Source: Akkermansia muciniphila (GTDB lineage Bacteria > Verrucomicrobiota > Verrucomicrobiia > Limisphaerales > SXTU01). Taken from it: 34,727 bases of DNA. The stretch lies in NCBI GenBank assembly GCA_945874145.1, contig CAMCFN010000042.1, positions 1-34,727 on the forward strand, written 5' to 3'. Numbering within the stretch: position 1 is the stretch's first letter; each line of letters opens with the position of its first letter. Positions 25,495-32,556 of the stretch are shown here, piece after piece. The notes under the pieces were generated by a model that made no database searches, had not been told where the DNA came from, and saw only the letters and a list, made by a program, of their open reading frames with translations. The translations under genes were made by a program, and so were the position numbers.

Positions 25495-26925
25495 ATGCTG
25501 GACTCCATCAAAATGTCATCTGGATCAGGCGGCGAATCGACCGAGGGCGGAGCCTCACAAAGTGCCGCCCCCGAGGCCATCGCTATCTCCCTCAGCGCGG
25601 TCTTGGATCGGTTGCCGGCTGTCCTCAAGCCACTGGCCACCCGGGCTGCCGGTGCGGACGAAAAGGTCACGGTGCAAACCGCCCGGGTGCTGCCTCAGCT
25701 CTCCACGGGCGCAGTGCGCATCACGTTCGACGAACTCCGCCAAGGCGCGCCCGCCGACCTCTTCAATGGCAACGCAGGCCAAGGCAGCACCCTTGTGGAC
25801 CTGCCTTTGCCAGACATCCTCCGCGCGGCGGGGCCGGCCCTGCTCAAACGGAAGTCCGCCACCAAAGCCGAGCCAGCCAGCGGGAGTTTTTTTGCTGGCA
25901 TGGGCCCGGGGAGCGTATCGGCACCGGGGCCGGTGCCTCCGCCCGCTCCGGTTCTAATCCCGCCACCGGCACCAACTGCTCCGCTGGTCAGCGCTCCGGC
26001 CCCTACCCCGGTGCCAGCATTTGCGCCGACGTTTTCGCCCCCTCCAGCCCCGGGTCCTGTGGCGACAACCATCCCGGCGATGGGTGCTGGCGGCACCACT
26101 TTCTTCCGCCCCGCTGCCACCGAGCCTGCCCCGACACCCGCAGACGCCCCCTCAACCCGGGTGTCGATCAGCTTGGCCACCCTTTCCGCCGGCTGGCCTG
26201 AAAGCATTCGCCGCGAGGCCAATGACGTGGGCGGTGCCACTATCGAGTTCCCCCGCGAGGAGCTGGGCAACGCGATGAAGACCGGCAAAGTCGTCTTCAC
26301 CTGGGGCCAACTGCGAAGCTGGATGAACCCCAGCGTCGGCCCTTCCGCCAACGACGCCACCGCACTGCCGATTCCCTTGCGGCTATTGGTCCAGCCATTC
26401 ATGTCCAACATGCGTGCCGGCGAGGCGGCGAAACGCCCGGTGGCGGCAGAAGGCCGGACCGAGAGCTTCGTCAACCGCGCTCCCACGCCTGCGCTGATCG
26501 TCCCGGCTGCCCCCGCCCCGGCCCCGCCGCCCACGGATTCCAAGCTGGGCGAAGCTTTGGGCAAGCCCGACAAACTGACTTGGACTCCGAACGAAATTAT
26601 CCAAGCCGTCCGCCAACTCCCCGGAGTCACCGGCGCGATGCTCTCCCTGCAAGAAGGCCATCTCGCCGCTGCGGACCTCAACGCCGCCCTGCCGCCGGAA
26701 TTGCTGGCCTATGGCCTGCCCAAGCTGGTTTCCGCCACCGCCGAACAGGCTCGGCAGATGAAATTCGGCGAGCCCGCAATGGTTTCCATTTTGGCCGATG
26801 GCCACCAATGGGCCATCTTCAAGCTGGATAAAATCTTCTTCACCGTCCTGAGTCGTAAAGGTGAGCCGCTCCCGCTTCCCCGTCTCCAAACCATCGCCAC
26901 CGAAATCGCCCGCCAGCGCAAGTAA
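25495..26925 (+). CDS. Protein with duplicated unknown domain and C-terminal roadblock domain
   Basis: The product has 476 residues. Two similar segments, about 29-119 and 223-308, share the order ISL, a TGAVRITFDELRQ / TGKVVFTWGQLRSWM core, and a final LVDLPLPDILRAAGPALLK / LPIPLRLLVQPFMSNMR. I do not recognise this repeated domain. A 100-residue Pro/Ala-rich linker separates them and a second such linker follows. Residues 361-473 look like a roadblock/LC7 domain (LPGVTGAMLSLQEGHLAAADL, WAIFKLDKIFFTVLSRKGEPLP). mglA begins 3 bp after the stop, so this is a plausible MglB-like regulator of that GTPase. The frame is open from 25273, but the ATG at 25495 (GAGAGAG upstream) clears the divergent gene; ATG 25513 is an alternative. 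Confidence 0.85.
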   Translation: MLDSIKMSSGSGGESTEGGASQSAAPEAIAISLSAVLDRLPAVLKPLATRAAGADEKVTVQTARVLPQLSTGAVRITFDELRQGAPADLFNGNAGQGSTLVDLPLPDILRAAGPALLKRKSATKAEPASGSFFAGMGPGSVSAPGPVPPPAPVLIPPPAPTAPLVSAPAPTPVPAFAPTFSPPPAPGPVATTIPAMGAGGTTFFRPAATEPAPTPADAPSTRVSISLATLSAGWPESIRREANDVGGATIEFPREELGNAMKTGKVVFTWGQLRSWMNPSVGPSANDATALPIPLRLLVQPFMSNMRAGEAAKRPVAAEGRTESFVNRAPTPALIVPAAPAPAPPPTDSKLGEALGKPDKLTWTPNEIIQAVRQLPGVTGAMLSLQEGHLAAADLNAALPPELLAYGLPKLVSATAEQARQMKFGEPAMVSILADGHQWAIFKLDKIFFTVLSRKGEPLPLPRLQTIATEIARQRK

Positions 26926-26928
26926 CCT

Positions 26929-27534
26929 ATGGCTATCATCAACCAAGCGACCAAGGAACTGCAGGTCAAGATCGTCTATTACGGACCCGCCAAGTCCGGC
27001 AAGACCACCAACCTCGAATCCATTTTCGGCAACGTCCAGAGCACCAATCCGGAGAGCAAGAGCAAGATCGTCTCCCTCGCCACCAGCTCGGACCGCACGC
27101 TCTTCTTTGACTTCTTCCCGCTGGAGACCGTCACCGTGAAGGGCTACAAGACCAAGTTCCAGCTCTACACCGTCCCCGGCCAGGTCATCTACAACACCAC
27201 CCGCCAGCTCGTGTTGCGCGGCGTGGACGGCCTCGTCTTCGTCGCCGACTCCACTTACGAGAAGATGGAGGAAAACGTCGAGAGCTTCAAAAACATGGAG
27301 GACAACCTCAAGACGCTGAAGCTCAACCTCGGCGAAATCCCCTACGTCCTCCAATACAACAAGCGCGACTCCGCCAACCCCGCGCCCACGGAATACATGG
27401 ACTTCCTCCTCAACAACCGCGACATCCAAGTGCCCAGCTTCCCCGCCGTCGCTCCCAAGTGCGAGGGCGTCTTTGAAACCCTCAACGCCATCACGGGATT
27501 GCTGCTGAACAAATTCCTGAGCGGTGGCAAGTAG
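26929..27534 (+). CDS. mglA: MglA-type small Ras-like GTPase
   Basis: The 201-residue product matches Myxococcus MglA over its full length by eye. The P-loop reads GPAKSGKTTN (19-28), followed by the MglA-type stretch SSDRTLFFDFFPLE, the switch II motif LYTVPGQVIYNTTR (TVPGQ at 81-85), DGLVFVADS and the guanine motif YNKRD at 143-147. MglA switches between GDP and GTP to set the leading cell pole and drive gliding or type IV pilus motility in Myxococcus; roadblock proteins (MglB) are its GAP. It sits 3 bp after a roadblock fusion gene and 60 bp before a second roadblock gene, which fits a complete switch module. Output in this organism is unknown; no pilus or gliding genes are in view. Confidence 0.95.
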   Translation: MAIINQATKELQVKIVYYGPAKSGKTTNLESIFGNVQSTNPESKSKIVSLATSSDRTLFFDFFPLETVTVKGYKTKFQLYTVPGQVIYNTTRQLVLRGVDGLVFVADSTYEKMEENVESFKNMEDNLKTLKLNLGEIPYVLQYNKRDSANPAPTEYMDFLLNNRDIQVPSFPAVAPKCEGVFETLNAITGLLLNKFLSGGK

Positions 27535-27594
27535 AATGGAAGCTTGCCCGCTCATCCGCGTGGAAGCCGACTGGCCGGTCGCACCCGTGCCCGC

Positions 27595-28104
27595 ATGAAA
27601 AGCTTTCCATCGCTCACCGTCGCTGACGTCGAGCACCTTGACGGGCTGTTGAAAGATCTGGTGGCCCGCAGCCACGCCCTCTCCGCCCACTTGGTAGAGC
27701 GCGCCGGCTACCTCATCCACCGGGCGGGCGGCGACACGCCCAGCGACGCGGCGGAATTTTCCAGCCTCGCCGCCAACGCCTTCAGTGCGGCCCAAGAGAT
27801 GTCCAAGCGGCTCAAGGAATCCTTCTTCACCACCCTGCGCGTCAGTGGCACGCGCTTCCACACGAGCATCCGACATGTGGACGAAACCTCCCTGCTCGTC
27901 GTCGTCTTCGCCACCCACTCCTCCCCGGAGCAGGTGGAAGCCGAAGCCGTGGCCACCGTCATCGGCATTTACGAGCGGCTGGAAATTGCCCGCCAACGAC
28001 AGCCGGAGGCCGTCGTGGATTTTGCCGACCAGAATGTCGAAAGCGTCACGAAATTCTTCCGTCGGCAGAACGCCCCCCCCTCGTCCGACACGTCTGGCCA
28101 GTAG
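27595..28104 (+). CDS. Roadblock/LC7 domain protein
   Basis: The product has 169 residues from the ATG at 27595. The roadblock domain (about 12-125) opens with helix VEHLDGLLKDLVARSHAL and strand SAHLVERAGYLIHRAG. It continues with the helix EFSSLAANAFSAAQEMSKRL, strands FTTLRVSGTRFHTSIRHVDE and TSLLVVVFAT, and a last helix. This is the classic LC7/MglB-like pattern. A charged tail of about 40 residues follows, ending FFRRQNAPPSSDTSGQ. It lies 60 bp after mglA on the same strand and probably belongs to the same transcript. The frame is open from a TTG at 27544; no Shine-Dalgarno sequence separates the options, and the ATG precedes the domain directly. It is convergent with the CDGSH gene. Confidence 0.85.
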   Translation: MKSFPSLTVADVEHLDGLLKDLVARSHALSAHLVERAGYLIHRAGGDTPSDAAEFSSLAANAFSAAQEMSKRLKESFFTTLRVSGTRFHTSIRHVDETSLLVVVFATHSSPEQVEAEAVATVIGIYERLEIARQRQPEAVVDFADQNVESVTKFFRRQNAPPSSDTSGQ

Positions 28105-28161
28105 CAAACAACTCCGCTGAAACGTCCCGTTCCCGGAAGCACGGGTTGCCAACCCCGGCGA

Positions 28162-28398
28162 CTACACCTGTTTGTGGCTTCCATCGCAGAACGCCCCGTT
28201 CTTCGAATGTTTGCACAGGCACCACGCGATCTGCTTCGCTTCCGTGATCTCCACTTTGGCCGGACCAAACGCCGTCCCCTTGTGCGATCCATCGCAGAAC
28301 GGTTGCGTCTTTGAAAGGCCGCAGGCGCACCACCAGTAGGTGCCGGGTTCGACTTTTTGCACGAGGGGAGAACGCTGGCAGATAGTTGGAGTGCTCAT
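28162..28398 (-). CDS. Tandem CDGSH iron-sulfur domain protein
   Basis: The 78-residue product holds two CDGSH iron-sulfur motifs, CACGLSKTQPFCDGSH and CLCKHSKNGAFCDGSH. Each has the three cysteines and one histidine that hold a labile 2Fe-2S cluster. This is the bacterial tandem mitoNEET-type (MiNT/Class II-like) form, without a membrane anchor, thought to act in redox or iron-sulfur transfer. WWCACG and AWCLCKH begin each unit, showing the internal duplication. The start ATG at 28398 gives the expected compact protein; the frame is open far upstream but overlaps the next gene. It lies 32 bp after that gene's stop. Confidence 0.93.
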   Translation of the reverse strand: MSTPTICQRSPLVQKVEPGTYWWCACGLSKTQPFCDGSHKGTAFGPAKVEITEAKQIAWCLCKHSKNGAFCDGSHKQV

Positions 28399-28430
28399 GG
28401 CTGAGAACGTGACGCAAACCGGAGCCGCAA

Positions 28431-29813
28431 TCAATGTCCTTGCGCCGGCTTCAGCGCCACATCGTTCAAATCCAGCCGATAGAGAATTTGGTTGTAGTCG
28501 TAGCGCGGCGTCGGCGTGGGCTTGTTCGCAAACTGCATCGTGTAGGTGCCCTCGAAGAAGAGGTGCGGCGACCCCTTCGGCGTGAACTTGATGTGCAGGC
28601 GCGGGTTGTAGAACGTGTAGTTCTCGTGGCTCAACACCTTCACCGCCGTGCCCCACGGACCCGTCGGCGCGTCCGCCTCCGCATACCACAGCTCGCCGAA
28701 AGCCGACGGCTTGCCAAACGCCTGCATGAAGACCGTCACCCACCGCTTGCGCCACGGATGCCACGCGATGGAACCGGTATGGGGCTTCACGGTCTCGCCG
28801 CCCGCGCCGGTCAGGCTCGCCTGCGGCTTCAACACTTCCCAAGCCTTCGCGTCCTGCCACGCCTCGAACGTCGCCGGGCAGCGCAGCGTGGGGAACGGGT
28901 TGCCGAAGAGCAGCCATTCCTTCCCTGTAGCGTCCTTCCACGACACCGGATGACCTTCAGGAATCGGCGGCGGCTTCGGCGTAGCGTCAGACTTCGTCCA
29001 GACCGTCTTGAGCTTCTCAAAGATGTTCTTCTCCTCATTCCACACAGCGAGGCTCCACTCGTAGGCTTCGAGCGGCGGTTTGATCTTCATGTAAGCGCAC
29101 ACGAGGTGCGGTGTGCCTGACTGGTCCGGCAGGCTTGCAACACCCATCACCCACGTCGGTCCCTTGCCCGGCATCGGTGCGATGCCGCGTGGCACGCCCG
29201 CTTCGTTGGTGAAATAGTTCAAACGCAAATAGAGCGGGGGATAAGGTGCGCGCAATGGGGAAACTTCCGTCGTCGCGCCCGTGCCGTCGAAGATGCCGAG
29301 CGGATACTTCGCGAGCGTCGTGTCGCCCCAGAACCAGAACAGCTTTCCGCGATGCACCACGTTCTGCACGCTGTCCTGTCCCACGATGCCGGACTCCTGC
29401 CAGTCACGCGGCAATCCGAGTTTCTGGCTTTCCGCGAACTGGCCCGCACCGGTCAGCCGTCCCATCCGGCGCGCGATGTTCGTCCGCTTCAACTCCACCG
29501 TGATCAGCTTGCCCGGCACCGGAGTCAGCCGCACCCCGCGCATCCCGAAGCCGTCGGCTTTCACCTCATAACCATCCGCCTTCACGTCGAACCACATCTC
29601 GCGCCCGATCAACTCCGGCAAGTCGAAGGCGATGCTGCCCGAGTTGTCCGACACGAACCGCGCGTGATGCGTCGTGCGCAGCTCCACCAGCGGCACCGGC
29701 CAGCCCGTGCGCTCCTCGACGATTTGAATCCAGCAGGCGCGCACCGGCGGCGGCTCGGCAGCGTGCGTCGCCATGACCAATCCAAGCACCGGTAAACAGG
29801 CCGACAGTTTCAT
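28431..29813 (-). CDS. Exported beta-propeller-like protein (DUF4185/glycoside hydrolase-like)
   Basis: The product has 460 residues with a signal peptide (MKLSACLPVLGLVMATHAA). Residues 25-110 form a beta-sandwich or carboxypeptidase-regulatory-like domain (VEERTGWPVPLVELRTTHHA). The main part begins with GIVGQDSVQNVVHRGKLFWFWGDTTL, which recalls the first blade of DUF4185 or GH43/GH117-type five-bladed propellers; GSIAWHPWRKRWVTVFMQ, LWYAEADAPTGPW and NYTFYNPRLHIKF look like later blades. Enzyme activity is not certain. A short internal echo, DVKADGYEVKADGFGM, lies near residue 90. The ATG at 29813 is chosen over an upstream in-frame one because it starts the signal peptide. It is probably the product of a stand-alone gene or one co-transcribed with the CDGSH gene. 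Confidence 0.82.
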   Translation of the reverse strand: MKLSACLPVLGLVMATHAAEPPPVRACWIQIVEERTGWPVPLVELRTTHHARFVSDNSGSIAFDLPELIGREMWFDVKADGYEVKADGFGMRGVRLTPVPGKLITVELKRTNIARRMGRLTGAGQFAESQKLGLPRDWQESGIVGQDSVQNVVHRGKLFWFWGDTTLAKYPLGIFDGTGATTEVSPLRAPYPPLYLRLNYFTNEAGVPRGIAPMPGKGPTWVMGVASLPDQSGTPHLVCAYMKIKPPLEAYEWSLAVWNEEKNIFEKLKTVWTKSDATPKPPPIPEGHPVSWKDATGKEWLLFGNPFPTLRCPATFEAWQDAKAWEVLKPQASLTGAGGETVKPHTGSIAWHPWRKRWVTVFMQAFGKPSAFGELWYAEADAPTGPWGTAVKVLSHENYTFYNPRLHIKFTPKGSPHLFFEGTYTMQFANKPTPTPRYDYNQILYRLDLNDVALKPAQGH

Positions 29814-29852
29814 TCGATGCAGAATGACAGAAAGCAATCCAAGTAACACTCG

Positions 29853-30383
29853 TTAGACGGTGCTCTTGGGCATGAGTTTGGGCTCCCAATCGCCACACAC
29901 AATTTCAACATGCATGCCGTGTGCTAGGAGTTTAGCCACAAACGGTTCACTATGATCTGCACCGCATACAAAGACAACGGGCCACGCGTTAAGTGTGAGC
30001 AGTTGGCTTATCCAATAGAACTCTCTCTTATCGTGAGATTGCCGAACTTCGGCCTCCACACGCTCCTGAGGCCAATCGTTCATGAACCCCTTGAATTTTA
30101 GGTCATTCACCCCTTCAATGCTCAACTGTCTGCGCACGTCGGGAGGTGGGTCGGAAAGCTGATGCAGCAGCCTCAACCGAACGCAAACCCGCTGCGCTAT
30201 TGATGCACGCGTGCCGCGCTCTTCGAGAGCCGCCTTGCTCATTTCTTCCGCGACTGCCTTGGCTCCGACTTTAAGACATGTCTGGCTTAGGAAGCCATCG
30301 AACTGCGCGAGCGATAAGTCATTCGCACCGCCGCCTGGACATTGATACTTATGCGAGGTTCCGATGAGGGCGACTTTGCGCAT
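29853..30383 (-). CDS. Orphan protein with GTSH and GADH motifs, lower GC
   Basis: The product has 176 residues. It opens MRKVALIGTSHKYQCPGG and near residues 140-148 has VVFVCGADHSEPF, so two GxxH motifs occur at the two ends. GxxH pairs also mark the TraB/PrgY, ChaN and EreA (TIKI-like) enzymes, so a metal-dependent hydrolase-like fold is possible, though this is inference and the protein is short. The middle is helical and charged (AEEMSKAALEERG, QERVEAEVRQSHDKREFYWISQLL). GAGG lies seven bases before the ATG; a GTG at 30392 is an alternative start. Base composition is visibly lower in GC than its neighbours, with more A/T-ending codons, which suggests recent acquisition. It sits 22 bp after argG on the same strand. 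Confidence 0.8.
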   Translation of the reverse strand: MRKVALIGTSHKYQCPGGGANDLSLAQFDGFLSQTCLKVGAKAVAEEMSKAALEERGTRASIAQRVCVRLRLLHQLSDPPPDVRRQLSIEGVNDLKFKGFMNDWPQERVEAEVRQSHDKREFYWISQLLTLNAWPVVFVCGADHSEPFVAKLLAHGMHVEIVCGDWEPKLMPKSTV

Positions 30384-30405
30384 AAACCTCACGGATGAAT
30401 CTGTC

Positions 30406-31653
30406 CTAAAGTGACTTCATGTTCTTCGCCCCGTTCACCGTCGAGTTCACGCGCAGGCGCAGGCCGTTCAAGCGGATGAAGCCGGTGGCGTCGTCTTGAT
30501 TGTAGGCCTTGGTCGGGTCGGCTTCCATCGTGGCGATGTGCGGGTTATACATGCTGAACTTCGACTTGCGGCCGGCGACGTAGAGCCCGCCTTTGTAGAG
30601 CTTCACGCGCACGGTGCCGGTGACATTCTTCTGGCTCTCCTCGACGTAGGCCTGGAGCGCGAGGCGCTCGGGCGCATACCAGAAGCCGTTGTAAACCAGC
30701 TCGGCATACTTCGGAATCAACGCGTCGCGCTGGTGCATGACCTCGCGGTCCATCGTCAGGCTCTCCATCTGGCGATGCGCGTAGTGCAGGATGCTGCCGC
30801 CGGGAGTTTCATAGACGCCGCGGCTCTTCATGCCGACGAAACGGTTCTCGACCATGTCCACGCGGCCGACGCCGTGTTTGCCGCCTAGCTTGTTGAGGAA
30901 CTTCATGACCTGGAGCGGCGTCATCGGCTTGCCGTTCACGGCCACGCAGTCGCCCTTCACGAAGTCGAGTTCGACATACTCCGGCTTGTCCGGCGCGTCT
31001 TCGGGCAGCACCGACAGCGTCGTGAAGTAATCGCGGTTCTTCTTCGGGTCGAAGCTGTCATACCACGGGTCTTCGAGAATGCCGGCCTCGTAGGAGATGT
31101 GCAGAAGGTTGCGGTCCATCGAATAGGGCTTCTTCGCGCTGGCTTGCACGGGAATGCCTTTCGCCGCGCAATAATCGATCATCGCCTGGCGACCGGGGAA
31201 ATCCTTCCGGTAACGCTCATCACGCCACGGGGCGATGATTTGCAGCTCGGGCGCGAGCGCGGCGGCGGTCAGCTCGAAACGCACCTGGTCGTTGCCCTTG
31301 CCGGTGGCACCGTGGGCGATGGCGTCGGCCTGCTCGGCCTTGGCGATCTCGACCATGCGCTTGGCGATGAGCGGACGCGCGATGCTGGTGCCGAGGAAGT
31401 ATTGGCCCTCGTAGATCGCACCGGCGCGGAGCATCGGATAGATGAAGTCGCTGGCGAATTCTTCCTGGAGGTCGTCGATGTAGATCTTGGACGCACCCGT
31501 CTTCGTGGCCTTCTTCTCAAGGCCCTTGAGTTCGTCTTCCTGGCCGATGTTGGCGCAGAAGCAGATCATCTCGGCGTTGCCGTAGGTGTCTTTGATCCAG
31601 GAGAGGAGGACGGAGGTGTCGAGACCACCCGAGTATGCGAGGACGATTTTCAT
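30406..31653 (-). CDS. argG: Argininosuccinate synthase
   Basis: This 415-residue enzyme joins citrulline and aspartate with ATP, the penultimate step of arginine synthesis. The PP-loop ATP site [14 protein letters not shown] is at residues 6-19. Other family marks are [33 protein letters not shown], and [19 protein letters not shown]. The C-terminal oligomerisation region with [10 protein letters not shown] is complete. Length is normal. No other arg gene is adjacent, but speA upstream on the same strand consumes arginine. The start ATG gives the standard [12 protein letters not shown]; no Shine-Dalgarno sequence is seen. Confidence 0.98.
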   Translation of the reverse strand: MKIVLAYSGGLDTSVLLSWIKDTYGNAEMICFCANIGQEDELKGLEKKATKTGASKIYIDDLQEEFASDFIYPMLRAGAIYEGQYFLGTSIARPLIAKRMVEIAKAEQADAIAHGATGKGNDQVRFELTAAALAPELQIIAPWRDERYRKDFPGRQAMIDYCAAKGIPVQASAKKPYSMDRNLLHISYEAGILEDPWYDSFDPKKNRDYFTTLSVLPEDAPDKPEYVELDFVKGDCVAVNGKPMTPLQVMKFLNKLGGKHGVGRVDMVENRFVGMKSRGVYETPGGSILHYAHRQMESLTMDREVMHQRDALIPKYAELVYNGFWYAPERLALQAYVEESQKNVTGTVRVKLYKGGLYVAGRKSKFSMYNPHIATMEADPTKAYNQDDATGFIRLNGLRLRVNSTVNGAKNMKSL

Positions 31654-31749
31654 GAGTTCAATTCCAGTTCAAATCAGGGCGGGACTAAAGGCCAAGCAGC
31701 GCAGCGTGAAAAGGAGAAAAGTGCAACCACACCGCCGGTGGGCCACCGC

Positions 31750-32427
31750 TCAGTTCCGCGCGCCGAACACCATGCCCAGCACGGTGTCCTTCATCTTCCA
31801 AATCAACGACATGGTCATGGAGATGGGCAGCAACACCAGCAATACCAACAGCGCCAAACGCGGGCGGAAGCCTTGGAGCTGGTCCAGCGTCTCCAGCACC
31901 ACTACGGGCAGCGAGTCCATCCTATCCAGCACATGATAAGTGCCCGCCAGAACGCCAGCGAGTATCATCAAGGTCAGGTTGACCCGGGTGAAGAACCGCG
32001 TGTCTTCCCGCAGGGTCTCGTCCGGCAGCATCGCGGCCAGCCGTTGCAGGACGTGGTTCAACTGATACACGAAAACCAAGCCGATGAAGGCCAGGGCCAC
32101 GAGGCTTTGCAGGTAGTAATCCTCGGACGGCAGGCGGCTCCAGAAATAGACAAAGGGGGACAGGCCAAACAACGCCAAGGCCAGCAGTTTGGCGCGGTCC
32201 AGCGCCGCCTGCCATTCCCGCTCCTGGGGACTGAATCGCGCCAGTTCGTAGAGCCCGTAAAGCAGCAAGCCCGTGGAAATCAGCGCCGGCAGGAAGCCCA
32301 GCACCCGGGGCAGCTCGGCGGTGGAGATGAGCACACAAATCAACAGCGTGCCCGGCAGCCCCCAGAACAGCGCGGCCAACCCTCGGACCAGATACCGCAG
32401 AGAAGGCAGGACGTCGGGGGTGGTCAT
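31750..32427 (-). CDS. Multi-span membrane protein of unknown function
   Basis: The product has 225 residues with about five to six hydrophobic segments: LAALFWGLPGTLLICVLI, VLGFLPALISTGLLLYGLY, LLALALFGLSPFVYFW, LVALAFIGLVFVYQL, LTLMILAGVLAGTYHVL and LALLVLLVLLPISMTMSLIW. Between the second and third lies a charged loop (RFSPQEREWQAALDRAK) likely to be cytoplasmic. I do not recognise the family. It lies between speA and argG on the same strand, 97 bp before argG and 129 bp after speA, with heptamer repeats in the latter gap. A 7-bp stem hairpin (32422-32439) includes its ATG. Confidence 0.85.
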   Translation of the reverse strand: MTTPDVLPSLRYLVRGLAALFWGLPGTLLICVLISTAELPRVLGFLPALISTGLLLYGLYELARFSPQEREWQAALDRAKLLALALFGLSPFVYFWSRLPSEDYYLQSLVALAFIGLVFVYQLNHVLQRLAAMLPDETLREDTRFFTRVNLTLMILAGVLAGTYHVLDRMDSLPVVVLETLDQLQGFRPRLALLVLLVLLPISMTMSLIWKMKDTVLGMVFGARN

Positions 32428-32453
32428 TGGGTAATGACCGGGAAAGGGAAATG

Positions 32454-32534
32454 TTCAACGCCCACCGTCCACCACGGAACATCCAAAGCCACGTCGATGG
32501 ACGTTGAACGTTGAGCGTTGAACGTTGGACGTTT
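32454..32534. repeat. Heptamer tandem repeat with inverted copy, between speA and membrane gene
   Basis: Five 7-bp units occupy 32500-32534: GACGTTG, AACGTTG, AGCGTTG, AACGTTG and GACGTTT. Positions 32498-32515 match the reverse complement of 32454-32471 at 14 of 18 bases, so the element folds into an imperfect hairpin. It fills most of the 129-bp gap. On the minus strand the order is speA stop, tandem part, single inverted arm, membrane gene start. Confidence 0.75.
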
Positions 32535-32556
32535 CTGGTTCATTTGCCCCCGCCAC

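Noticed and set aside
26383..28152. 589-codon minus-strand open frame across mglA and its neighbours
   Set aside because: It lies opposite three supported genes, spans their gaps and shows no recognisable domain; long antisense frames are common at this GC content.
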